Of a DNA stretch of 64,000 nucleotides, positions 52,317 through 60,361 are shown piece by piece; the first letter of the stretch is position 1; every line of letters begins with the position of its first letter. A program made the translations under genes and the position numbers. A model generated the notes under the pieces. That model was given only the letters and a program-made list of their open reading frames with translations, did not search any database and was not told the origin of the DNA. Origin of the DNA: Microbacterium testaceum StLB037 (GTDB lineage Bacteria > Actinomycetota > Actinomycetes > Actinomycetales > Microbacteriaceae); assembly GCF_900104345.1 (NCBI RefSeq), contig NZ_FNJN01000004.1, positions 310,802 to 374,801 on the forward strand. The letters run 5' to 3'.

Positions 52317-52745
52317 ATGTTGGTGAGATGCACCAGCACTTCTCGAGTGTTACTTCCGACTTGGCGTGAACTCGCACCGTATGACCAAACCACTTTCCCG
52401 ATAACCGAGGGTCGATCCTACTCGGTGCTTGGAATGCAGTTCACCACGGACTCTGTAGAGTACCTCATCCACACGGACACCTTTTACCCCAGCTTTGTTC
52501 CAGCAGTTCAGTTTTCGGTAGAGAACCCCCGAATACCTGAGTGGTGGGTATATCGATTCCTGGGCTACCCCTCGGAAAATTTGTACTGGATGCCCATCGC
52601 GGAGTGGGGCTATCCAGAAATGGTATTGGAGGACGGGCACTGTGAAGCTGTAATTGACCGAGATCCTCGAGCGCTCGCGATTTACACAAATTATCTCAAC
52701 GCGTCTCGAAGGTTCGATGGCGAGGGCCTCGCGAGGGGAGAGTGA
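52317..52745 (+). CDS. Second orphan immunity-like protein
   Basis: A 142-residue soluble protein of lower GC. AGGAG lies 10 bases before the ATG. The FPITEGRSYSVLGMQF and PEWWVYRFLG segments and the end EAVIDRDPRALAIYTNYL look like small single-domain immunity proteins found in polymorphic toxin loci; I cannot assign a named family. The 140 bp before it contain no gene. It precedes orphan core B and has no cognate toxin in view. Confidence 0.55.
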   Translation: MLVRCTSTSRVLLPTWRELAPYDQTTFPITEGRSYSVLGMQFTTDSVEYLIHTDTFYPSFVPAVQFSVENPRIPEWWVYRFLGYPSENLYWMPIAEWGYPEMVLEDGHCEAVIDRDPRALAIYTNYLNASRRFDGEGLARGE

Positions 52746-52796
52746 TCCGACTTGCCCGAGGTTGACCACAGAATTCCGAAATCGCGTGGAGAGTGT

Positions 52797-53326
52797 TACG
52801 AGTATGACGACCTCGCGCGGCTGACCGATTCGGCGACGGCCGGTGGCGAGACGTCTCGCTACGGGTACGACGCCGCGGGTAATCGCACGGGGTGGGCGCC
52901 CGGTGACCGCGCCGTGACGGCAACGCTGGATACGGCGGGGCGGGTGACCTCCACCTCGGATGGCGCGCGCTACACGTACGATGCTGCGGGGTCGATGTGG
53001 TCGGCGGTCGTGGACGGGCAGCGGACGACCTTCGCGCATGACGCCGACGGTCGGCTGACCGGGACCTCGACGCAGGACCGCGTCAACGCGTACGCCTATG
53101 ACGGGTTGGCCCGCCGCGTCGGGTCGAGCGACACCGAGGCATTCGGGACGGACGAGTGGACGTGGGCGTGGGATGGGCTGCTACCTATTGCGGGTTCGAG
53201 CTCTCGCCACGGGGCATCAAGTCTTCTGCGGGACGCTGCCGGTGACGCGTTGGTGCAGTCGGGTGCGTCAGGGGTGTCGTGGCTGCTCGGCGACGCTCGC
53301 GACGTCACGGCGACGGCGTCGAGTGT
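52797..53326 (+). pseudogene. Orphan RHS core fragment B
   Basis: Homologous to about 48962-49492 of the RHS gene (YEYDDLARLTDSATAGGETSRYG to LLGDARDVTATASS). It has no own start and breaks off at about 53323, where it joins the zincin tip in a different reading frame. So the core and tip are not translated together as they stand. The length and identity make it a good homology arm for recombination with the main gene. Confidence 0.78.
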
Positions 53327-53329
53327 CGG

Positions 53330-53614
53330 ATGGCGAAAAACGGTCTCATTGTGTGCGTCTCGGATACGAACCCGGCTGGAGGCGGGACTGCTTTCGGAGA
53401 CGTATTTGTGACGGACAGAAGTTTTTCCAGAGTTTTAGCGGATGATGACCTGCTTTCGCACGAGATGCGACATTCCGAGCAGTGGGCAGGATGGGGCAAT
53501 GTCGGGTTTCTTGCCGCCTACGGTTCTTCTCTCGCAACATCAACGCTATTTTCGGGAAGTTACGCCTGTCTGAACTATTTCGAGATTGATGCCGGGCTGG
53601 AGGAAGGGGGGTAA
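53330..53614 (+). pseudogene. Second zincin tip (truncated toxin module)
   Basis: A 94-codon piece equivalent to the end of the main RHS tip: NGLIVCVSDTNPAGGGTAFGDVFV, then HEMRHSEQWAGWG and CLNYFEIDAGLEEGG. The HExRH and NYFE motifs are kept while the residues between differ from the main tip, so it is a distinct variant. It lacks the linker between core and domain and is out of frame with core B. As an ATG ORF it would make only the motif region. Its lipoprotein follows at once. Confidence 0.7.
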
Positions 53615-53618
53615 GGAC

Positions 53619-54107
53619 GTGTATGCAAATCGTAGATTTCGTGCCGGAGCGCGCGGGATAGCCACTGCTCTGCTGCTAACAAGTCTGGCGGCGGTGGTTG
53701 GTTGTGTTCCCAGTAGGCCGAACGACCTCCCGCTTCAACTGAGTATCCAATCCGGCGAAGTCGTATTCCGCTGGTGCGGTGACGCAATATCAGACGTTGA
53801 GAGGATCGAGATCGACTATGCGACCTTCCGCCCTCGGCGTGTGGATAACACCGCGGCAACGGTGGAGGGCCTTTTTGTGCTCTCCCCGGGAGTGCAATTC
53901 TCCTTCAGTCAACCTCCAGCCGGGGCTATCTCTCATGAATTGCACCCAGTTCCATTAGACGGTGGCCGTATCCTGATATTTGTATTCATCAGCGTTTCTG
54001 ACCCTTCGGTGTACGTGCCAAGCGCGTCCTACGATATCGCGGACCCTGGACTGTCTCCTGGGACCTGGATTTGGCCAGACGGTAGCGCGGCCTCACCCCG
54101 GTGTTGA
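53619..54107 (+). CDS. Lipoprotein, probable immunity protein for the second zincin tip
   Basis: A 162-residue lipoprotein with a basic N-terminus, a hydrophobic core and lipobox AVVGC (Cys29). The GTG at 53619 has a GGAGGAAGGGGG stretch about 9 bases upstream; it begins 5 nt after the tip's stop. The mature part has FRWCGDAISDVERIEIDY, parallel to FVWCGSEIG in the first lipoprotein, and ends in a cysteine as that one does (PRC/PCS). The two are therefore related variants matched to their tips. Confidence 0.7.
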   Translation: MYANRRFRAGARGIATALLLTSLAAVVGCVPSRPNDLPLQLSIQSGEVVFRWCGDAISDVERIEIDYATFRPRRVDNTAATVEGLFVLSPGVQFSFSQPPAGAISHELHPVPLDGGRILIFVFISVSDPSVYVPSASYDIADPGLSPGTWIWPDGSAASPRC

Positions 54108-54128
54108 TAAGAATTATTTTCCCACTGG

Positions 54129-54856
54129 GGCGTTTCGGGACGGACGAGTCGACGCGGGCGTGGGATGGGCTGCGACCGGCTGCGGGTTCGAGCTCTCGTC
54201 AGGGGGCATCAAGTCTTCTGCGGGACGCTGCTGGTGGCGCGTTGGTGCAGTCGGGTGCGTCGGGGGTGTCGTGGCTGCTCGGCGACGCGCGCGATGTGAC
54301 GGCGACGGCGACGAGCGGGAGAGTGCTCGCCGACCTGGTGTCGTACGGCGACTTCGGCGGTGCGACATTCGCCACGTCAGGGTGGGATGCCGCGGTCGGC
54401 TACGACGGACAGCCGGGCCATGCCACCCTCGGTGTGGACGAGTACTTCGCGCGCTCCTACGACCCGGGGGTGGGGTCGTGGTCGGAGGCGGATTCATGGC
54501 GCGGTGACCTCGATGACCCGCAGTCGCTGAACCGGTACGCGTACGTGAAGAACTCGCCGGTGTCGTACGCGGATGCGTTCGGGTTTGCGCTGACGCGTGT
54601 GGGTGGCGGTTCGGGTTCGCGGCAGACGGCGTATCGGAGTGAGGCGCGGAACGAGGAGGTTCGGTTCCGCAACCGGGCGAATGCCGGGCGTTCGACGCTC
54701 GGGCAGCTTCCGGCACACACCTTGGGGATGTCGAGCGGGCGGTCCGGGGGGCCTTCGTCAAAGCGGACCGTGAGTCCGCCGCGCTCGCGTTCCGGTAAAC
54801 GACTCGCGAGCCGCTCTTCGCGGAGATTGAAGTTCCCCGTCCGTGCAAGAGATTAG
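54129..54856 (+). pseudogene. Orphan RHS core fragment C with 3' core end
   Basis: Homologous to the main gene from about 49310 through the core-end motif (DEYFARSYDPGVGSWSEADS ... NSPVSYADAFGF) and into the shared pre-tip region as far as PRSRSG (about 54799, main 49966). Then it diverges and stops at 54856. The following ORF is in another frame, so a one-base shift may separate it from its tip. An ORF with an ATG at 54101 exists but has no ribosome binding site. Confidence 0.78.
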
Positions 54857-55217
54857 AGGTGGATACAAAGCGGGTGATCCGGTGCCTTGGAATACCAATC
54901 TGTGGCGGGATGCAAAGACATTGTTGTTGTACCCGGTGTCGTCTTCCGAGGAGAGGACGCTGCTCGTAGTTGGTACCTACACGCTACGCCCGACGGGGGT
55001 GCGCCAAGTCGGGGAGGGAAAGGTGCAAGTGACCTGGGTAGCCGAGAACTACTTGACTTTGGGCTCACCATTTAGGGGGATTGGCGACTTGGAATGGTGG
55101 AACGGCCTCGTGGAAGAAACAGGCCCATTCTCGCAGGCCGAGCAGGAATTTACGTGGACCGAGGGAATGAAATGGTTGGAGTCTCGCGGCTTGCTGTCAG
55201 ATCCGTCGCGTGGGTAA
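54843..55217 (+). CDS. Third tip (toxin-domain-like ORF, unknown family)
   Basis: A 124-residue ORF from GTG 54843 that begins at the end of core C in a shifted frame, so it is probably the rest of that tip rather than an independent gene. It is lower in GC. I see aromatic-rich strands (YLTLGSPFRGIGDLEWWNGL) and QEFTWTEGMKWLESRGLL at the end but no known catalytic motif. The next gene starts inside it, as with the first zincin and its lipoprotein, which supports a toxin/immunity pair. Confidence 0.5.
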   Translation: MQEIRGGYKAGDPVPWNTNLWRDAKTLLLYPVSSSEERTLLVVGTYTLRPTGVRQVGEGKVQVTWVAENYLTLGSPFRGIGDLEWWNGLVEETGPFSQAEQEFTWTEGMKWLESRGLLSDPSRG

Positions 55218-55678
55218 TCGTCTCGGTAATGGGGATCCTGATTCTTTGGGCACTGGCCGTCCCCTGGAGTCAGGTGGTGCCGGTGGAGCGTGATGTCGAC
55301 GGCTTGTGGCGCTACCTTGACTCCTCTGGCCACAAGGTGAACATGCAACTGCAGGCCAACTCAACTGCCGAATTATCTGGATGGCCGGATAGTGTTGGGT
55401 GCGGCGGTCCACTTCAGGCACCGGAACGTCTACTCGAAGATGTCGATTGGCGGGCTACTTCCGTGTTCCGGGGCGAGTGGATGTTGAGGTCCGACTTCGA
55501 AGGGCTTTCGCTCCACATGGTCTCATCGTCACCTGAAACCTGCCGCATTGACATCCCTTTGCGCATGCAGCGAAACATTTTCACCGGCGAGGAGCGAATG
55601 CTCTTTTTTGCTTCTGGGTACGACGAACCATTCCTCGATCGCGTATTCACCTTTGATCGTCTGGGCGATGGAGATTGA
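55172..55678 (+). CDS. Membrane-anchored immunity-like protein for the third tip
   Basis: A 168-residue protein with one N-terminal transmembrane helix (VAWVIVSVMGILILWALAV, about residues 12-30) and an extracytoplasmic domain with two cysteines (VGCGG and ETCRID). Its ATG at 55172 overlaps the third tip by 46 nt. The outside-facing layout matches the lipoprotein partners of the zincin tips, which suggests that this toxin too is met outside the membrane. The family is not recognised. Confidence 0.6.
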   Translation: MVGVSRLAVRSVAWVIVSVMGILILWALAVPWSQVVPVERDVDGLWRYLDSSGHKVNMQLQANSTAELSGWPDSVGCGGPLQAPERLLEDVDWRATSVFRGEWMLRSDFEGLSLHMVSSSPETCRIDIPLRMQRNIFTGEERMLFFASGYDEPFLDRVFTFDRLGDGD

Positions 55679-55715
55679 GCAGTGGCTCGGTCGCCCGAAT
55701 TTCGACGACCAAGTC

Positions 55716-55794
55716 GATGTCTGAACTATTTCGAACTCGAAGCTGGATTGAGGGAGGGGAACTATGACCAAATTTATCGAAAGAAATGAAATGC
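55716..55794. repeat. 79-bp copy of the first tip/immunity junction
   Basis: Identical except for 2 bases to 50516-50594, exactly 5,200 bp upstream. It carries the last codons of the zincin tip (CLNYFELEAGL...) and the ribosome binding site and first codons of its lipoprotein. Both partial genes are cut, so this is a scar of a former third zincin module or a recombination joint. Confidence 0.88.
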
Positions 55795-55807
55795 GGAAAG
55801 AACGGGT

Positions 55808-55897
55808 CTGAACGCGTACACCGCCTGCCGTCCCTGCAACGGGTCCAAGGGTGAGCGAGATTTTCCGGTAAGTCTGCCTCCTGAATACTGTGATTGA
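55808..55897 (+). pseudogene. HNH-nuclease tail remnant
   Basis: A 29-codon open stretch reading LNAYTACRPCNGSKGERDFP then a stop. The N-x-Y-x2-C-x2-CN-x2-KG pattern is the C-terminal half of an HNH endonuclease domain, a common RHS tip toxin. The rest of the domain is missing; the 79-bp scar joins just upstream. It records a lost nuclease tip. Confidence 0.6.
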
Positions 55898-56007
55898 TGG
55901 CCACCGATTCATTGGAGGGACTAGCTTAAAATATTTGACCCAGTTGTTTCCCATTGTCGTGTGTTGGATTTTTCGGGGAGACGAGGTGAAGACCACGCCT
56001 CATCATC

Positions 56008-56163
56008 ATGGGAGGCCAGATCGAGTGGAACGCGATTGGATTCTTTGCCGTGGACTTAGCTACACGTGAGCAAGCGTTGTGTGCGTGGGGTCTACTCGAG
56101 CAAGACGAGAAGCGAAATGAGATAAGTCATGAGGTTTGCTGCTACCCCTACAACGACATGTAA
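56008..56163 (+). pseudogene. 51-residue ORF, probable immunity-gene fragment
   Basis: A short ORF (MGGQIEWNAIGFFAVDL ... CCYPYNDM) in the 613-bp stretch between the third immunity gene and the next gene. It lacks a clear ribosome binding site, has a stop just upstream in frame and lower GC. By position it may be the end of the immunity gene that went with the HNH tip. The rest of 55898-56291 shows no other gene. Confidence 0.35.
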
Positions 56164-56291
56164 CGGGGAGGCGAAATCGACGAGGGTCAACGGTTGCAAG
56201 CCGTCGCTTCGGACTGCGTGTGCTCGACACCGCGGCCTCCGGTTCTGACGGTCGCTCCACCCTCCGCACATACGACGGAGAAAGGTCAGAG

Positions 56292-56903
56292 GTGAAAGAC
56301 GCATCACGATCGGCAGCAGGTCCATCAGCGGCGGCACTCAGAGCTCAACTACGCTCCGGCTTTCCCTCCGAGCTCGGAGAAGAAGTCGAAGCGACGGCGC
56401 GGAGGATGACCGTCAGCATGAGCTATGGCATCCATGTCGACAACAGGCCCGGCCCAGTGCTCATCGCCGGTGAGAAACTTCTGCTGCCCAAAAGACACGG
56501 CTTCATTCCGCGGCGTCGGTTTCTCGGCCTCAGTGCGAGGGGAGCGCGGGCAGAGACCCGCTCGACGATCTGCGCCGCCATCGCTTCTCACTCTACGAAC
56601 GGTTTCGTGAGGCAGGCGTCCGTGGGGCCGCTCGCGAAGTCCGGCGCGCTCTGGACGATTCCGTACATCGTCGACCTGGCGTCCGACTACGTCATCGAGA
56701 TTCTCGCGGAGCTGGACGCGAGTATGCACCTCGTCGACCGCGACAACCTCCGTCGCTACGTCGCCGACAATCCCGCTCATCTCGCCTTGACGGAGGCGCG
56801 GATCCGCAGTTACTGGAACGAGTACTACCGCACGACATCACGGGAGCGCGCACTGGACTCGTATCCCGAGTTTCGGATCCTGCGGGCCCTCTCCGATCTC
56901 TGA
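56292..56903 (+). CDS. Hypothetical protein at the right border of the RHS array
   Basis: A 203-residue soluble protein, GC-rich again, of no family I know. The proposed start is GTG 56292; the open frame extends further upstream without a good start. It has RRMTVSMSYGIHVDNRPG near residue 36, a basic middle (LLLPKRHGFIPRRRFLG) and a helical C-terminal half (IVDLASDYVIEILAELDASMHLVDRDNLRRYV). It could be a passenger of the array or the first resident gene after it. Confidence 0.55.
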   Translation: MKDASRSAAGPSAAALRAQLRSGFPSELGEEVEATARRMTVSMSYGIHVDNRPGPVLIAGEKLLLPKRHGFIPRRRFLGLSARGARAETRSTICAAIASHSTNGFVRQASVGPLAKSGALWTIPYIVDLASDYVIEILAELDASMHLVDRDNLRRYVADNPAHLALTEARIRSYWNEYYRTTSRERALDSYPEFRILRALSDL

Positions 56904-57033
56904 AGGGGAACCGAACCACGCTCCGGACCCCGGCGCGGCGCCGACGGCGAGGCGGCGCGTTGCTCCCCTAGCCGCTCGGCATCCAATCAACAACCCCGGG
57001 GGAGCCCTGCCACGTCATTCCTAGCGTGAAGAC

Positions 57034-58842
57034 GTGCCTCTCACTCCTCCCGCCCCGTCCCGTCCCCTGCGCGACTACGCCGCGATCGGCGACGGACGCA
57101 CCGTGGCCCTCATCGGGCTCGACGGGGGAGTGGACTGGCTTCCGCTGCCGAACATCCACTCGCGGCCGGTGTTCGCGCGTCTCGTCGACGAGTCCGCGGG
57201 GGGCTGTATCCAGCTGGCTCCGGTCGAGGAGTACGAGGTCACCCGCCGGTACATCCCGCGCACGAACGTCCTCGAGACCACCTTCACCACGGCCTCCGGG
57301 GTCGCGACGTTGACGGACGCCATGGTGACCGGGATCGCCGGCCGACTGCCCTGGGCAGAGCTCGCCCGCCGCGTCGACGGCGTGAAGGGCGAGGTCGAGT
57401 TCGCGTGGTGCGTGCAGCCCGGCACCATGCTGCGCTCCGCCGCCCCCTGGACAGAGCGCATCGACGGCTTCTCGATCATGCGCATCGGCCACGTGTCGCT
57501 GGCAGTGACGGGTCACGAGCACGGTCTTCACGGTGATCCGGATGCCGAGAACGAGAGCATCGACGGCGGTTTCACGACCGAGAAGGGGTCGCGGCACCTC
57601 CTCGTGATCGCGGCCACCGAGGGGGAGCCCCTGCGCATCCCCGACGCGAAGAACGTCGACCGCGGCATCGATCGCACCATCGGCGGCTGGAAGATGTGGT
57701 CGGACGAATTCTCGTACGACGGACCCTGGGCCGACGACGTCCAACGCAGCGCCCTCGCCCTGAAGCTCCTGCTGTTCAGCCCGACCGGTGCGATCGCGGC
57801 CGCGGCGACGACGTCGCTGCCCGAGAACCCGCGCGGCGGCAAGAACTGGGACTACCGCTACGCCTGGGTGCGCGACCTCGCCTACACCGCGCACGCCTGG
57901 GTCGGTTTCGGCCTGCGCGAAGAGACGCACGCCGCGATCTCGTGGCTGCTGCGCACGATCCGCAAGAACGGTCCCGAGGTGCAGGTCATGTACACCCTCG
58001 ACGGCGATGCCGAGATCGGGCTCGAGAAGCACCAGGTGCCGGGGTGGAACGGCAACCAGCCGGTCGTCACCGGCAACCCCGCCCAGGGCCAGCTGCAGCT
58101 CGGCGTCTACGGCGATCTCATCGCCCTCTGCCGCACCTACGTCGAGGCCGGCAACCGCCTCGACATCCAGACCGGGCGACTGCTCGCCGACGTCGCCGAC
58201 CGCACGTGCGACCTGTGGCGCCGCGAGGACTCGGGGATGTGGGAGCTGCCGGAACTGCGGCACTACACCTCGTCGAAGATGGGCTGCTGGAAGGCCCTCG
58301 ACGATGCGCAGTGGCTCGCCGAGGGCGGGCACATCCCCGACAACGGCGACCGCTGGCGTGCCGAGCGTGACCGCATCCATCACTGGGTCGACGAGCACTG
58401 CTGGTCGGAGGAGCTCCAGGCGTACACCCTCGCCCCGGGCAGCGAAGACCTCGACGCATCCGTCCTCTTGCACGCTCCCACCGGCTTCGACCGGGGTCAG
58501 CGGATGTCGAAAACGGTGGATGCCATCACCGAGCGTCTCACCACGGAGAACCACCTCGTCTACCGCTACACCGGCATGGACCAGGAGGAGCAGACCTTCG
58601 TCGCGTGCGCCTTCTGGCGGGCGACCGCCCTGGCCTGCGTCGGCCGTCACGCCGAGGCCATCGAGGCGATGGACACCCTCGTCGCCCAGGGCAACGACGT
58701 CGGGATCTACTCCGAGATGATCGCCGAGGCCGACGGTGCGTTCTGGGGCAACCTTCCGCAGGCCCTGAGTCACCTCGCCCTCATCAACGCCGCGCTCGTC
58801 ATCCGCGAGGTCGTCGACGACGCCGAACTCGGCGACCGCTGA
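57034..58842 (+). CDS. Glycoside hydrolase family 15 protein (glucoamylase/trehalase-like)
   Basis: A 602-residue GH15 enzyme. The N-terminal beta-sandwich (about 1-230) begins LRDYAAIGDGRTVALIGLDGGVDWLPLPN, and the alpha/alpha-barrel has the family signature GKNWDYRYAWVRDLAYTAHAWVGFG (near residue 269). The C-terminal SEMIAEADGAFWGNLPQALSHLALINAA matches the general-base end of the fold. Cytoplasmic, without signal peptide, so glycogen, maltose or trehalose are more likely substrates than external starch. GTG start at 57034. Confidence 0.92.
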   Translation: MPLTPPAPSRPLRDYAAIGDGRTVALIGLDGGVDWLPLPNIHSRPVFARLVDESAGGCIQLAPVEEYEVTRRYIPRTNVLETTFTTASGVATLTDAMVTGIAGRLPWAELARRVDGVKGEVEFAWCVQPGTMLRSAAPWTERIDGFSIMRIGHVSLAVTGHEHGLHGDPDAENESIDGGFTTEKGSRHLLVIAATEGEPLRIPDAKNVDRGIDRTIGGWKMWSDEFSYDGPWADDVQRSALALKLLLFSPTGAIAAAATTSLPENPRGGKNWDYRYAWVRDLAYTAHAWVGFGLREETHAAISWLLRTIRKNGPEVQVMYTLDGDAEIGLEKHQVPGWNGNQPVVTGNPAQGQLQLGVYGDLIALCRTYVEAGNRLDIQTGRLLADVADRTCDLWRREDSGMWELPELRHYTSSKMGCWKALDDAQWLAEGGHIPDNGDRWRAERDRIHHWVDEHCWSEELQAYTLAPGSEDLDASVLLHAPTGFDRGQRMSKTVDAITERLTTENHLVYRYTGMDQEEQTFVACAFWRATALACVGRHAEAIEAMDTLVAQGNDVGIYSEMIAEADGAFWGNLPQALSHLALINAALVIREVVDDAELGDR

Positions 58843-58895
58843 ACCTCCGCCGGGGCCCCTCGCTCCGGCATCCATCCCCCACGAAAGGACTCGCC

Positions 58896-59789
58896 ATGAG
58901 CACGCAGTACACGTTCACCGACCCGTCGAAGCTGTACGCCGACATCGACCCGCAGTCGCAGGACCAGAAGGAGCCCGGCCTCGACGCCGAGCTGACGCCC
59001 AAGGCCGAGTTGGGTGAGGACACCTACGTCGGCACCGAGCGCCTCAAGGGCCGCAAGGCCCTGATCACGGGCGCCGACTCGGGCATCGGTGCCGCCACCG
59101 CGATCGCCTTCGCCCGTGAGGGCGCCTCGGTCGCCATGTCGTACCTGCCGCAGGAGAAGGAGGATGCCGATCGCATCGCCGGGATCCTCCGCGAGGCGGG
59201 CGCCACCGTCGTGCAGATCCCCGGCGACCTGCGCGAGCGCGACTACGCGCGCACGCTGGTGAAGGAAGCGGTCGAGGGCCTCGGCGGCCTCGACATCGTC
59301 GTGAACAACGGCGGCAAGCAGATCTTCAACGAGGACGTCACGACCCTGACCGACGAGCAGTTCGACGACACGTTCAAGACCAACGTCTACGCGATGTTCT
59401 GGATCTGCAAAGAGGCCGTACCGTACCTGCAGCCCGGCTCGACGATCATCAACACGACCTCGATCCAGGCGTACTCGCCGGCGCCGATCCTCGTGGACTA
59501 CGCCTCGACGAAGGCGACGATCAACACCTTCACCAAGGCGCTCGGCCAGCAGCTCGCGCCGAAGGGCATCCGCGTGAACGCGGTGGCGCCCGGCCCCATC
59601 TGGACGCCGCTGCAGGTCACCGACGGCCAGCCCGACGAGAAGGTCGACGAGTTCGGCGAAGAGACGCCTCTCGGCCGCATGGGTCAGCCCGCCGAACTCG
59701 CCCCGGCGTACGTGTACCTCGCCTCGGCCGAATCCAGCTACGTCATCGGCGAGACGCTCAACGTCAACGGCGGCATGCCCACGCCGTAA
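58896..59789 (+). CDS. SDR oxidoreductase (YhdF/YghA-like, general stress type)
   Basis: A 297-residue classical SDR with the long N-terminal arm of the YghA/YhdF/GsiB-type enzymes. TGADSGIG (about residues 56-63), VNNGGKQ (about 133-139), the catalytic SIQAYSPAPILVDYASTKA (near 189-207) and GIRVNAVAPGPIWTPL are present. Relatives are stress-induced. It has an AAAGGA site before the ATG and is 53 bp after the GH15 gene on the same strand. A terminator follows. Confidence 0.9.
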   Translation: MSTQYTFTDPSKLYADIDPQSQDQKEPGLDAELTPKAELGEDTYVGTERLKGRKALITGADSGIGAATAIAFAREGASVAMSYLPQEKEDADRIAGILREAGATVVQIPGDLRERDYARTLVKEAVEGLGGLDIVVNNGGKQIFNEDVTTLTDEQFDDTFKTNVYAMFWICKEAVPYLQPGSTIINTTSIQAYSPAPILVDYASTKATINTFTKALGQQLAPKGIRVNAVAPGPIWTPLQVTDGQPDEKVDEFGEETPLGRMGQPAELAPAYVYLASAESSYVIGETLNVNGGMPTP

Positions 59790-59796
59790 GCCTCAC

Positions 59797-59840
59797 GCCG
59801 CGAAGGCCGTCGTCCCGATCGGGGCGGCGGCCTTCGCGGC
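59797..59840. terminator. Bidirectional intrinsic terminator
   Basis: GCCGCGAAGGCCG (59797-59809) pairs with CGGCCTTCGCGGC (59828-59840), with a further inner CCCGATCGGGG stem, between the convergent SDR and GNAT genes. Confidence 0.75.
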
Positions 59841-59854
59841 ATCCGGAATCTCCG

Positions 59855-60319
59855 TCAGTCACTGAGCGGCTTGCGATAGAAGATCTCGCCGTCGGCGGTC
59901 TCTTCGGAGCGGTGGTAGCCCTCGCGCTCGTACAGGCGCTGGTTGGCCTCGCTCAGGCCGCCGGTGAACAGCTCCGCCTCGGTGGCTCCGGCCTCACGCC
60001 CCCGCTCCTCGACGGCGGCGAGCAGCAGGGTCCCGAGGCCCTCGCCCTGCTGATCCGGGGCGATGGCCAGGCGGCCGATGAGCAACAGCTCACCGTCGCG
60101 GCGCGCGCGCACCGCTCCGACGATGCGGTGGTCCGTGACGGCGACGCACCCCAGGTTCTCCACCAGCTCGGCGCGCAGCTCCTCGAGGGTCTGCGTGAGC
60201 GGGGGCATGTCGGGATCGCCATAGATGAGGGCTTCGCTCGCAAAGGCGGCACGCTGGATCGTCAGCACCTCGCCGGCGTCGTCGGTGTCGATGGGGCGGA
60301 TGGTGGGCGAGTCGGCCAT
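59855..60319 (-). CDS. GNAT-family N-acetyltransferase
   Basis: A 154-residue acetyltransferase. The acetyl-CoA site LAIAPDQQGEGLGTLLLAAVEERG (near residue 75) is clear, and it ends with NQRLYEREGYHRSEE, typical of the fold. Substrate unknown. It is divergent from the AraC-type regulator with about 42 bp between the starts, so the regulator may control it. Confidence 0.88.
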   Translation of the reverse strand: MADSPTIRPIDTDDAGEVLTIQRAAFASEALIYGDPDMPPLTQTLEELRAELVENLGCVAVTDHRIVGAVRARRDGELLLIGRLAIAPDQQGEGLGTLLLAAVEERGREAGATEAELFTGGLSEANQRLYEREGYHRSEETADGEIFYRKPLSD

Positions 60320-60361
60320 CGGGATCCTTTCGGGGTTTCTCGGAGGGTGAGGTTAACTATC

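Noticed and set aside
56164..56291. Upstream extension of the 56292 gene to an earlier start at 56136
   Set aside because: The added residues are basic and unlike the rest, and no ribosome binding site precedes them; the GTG at 56292 is more plausible though not certain.
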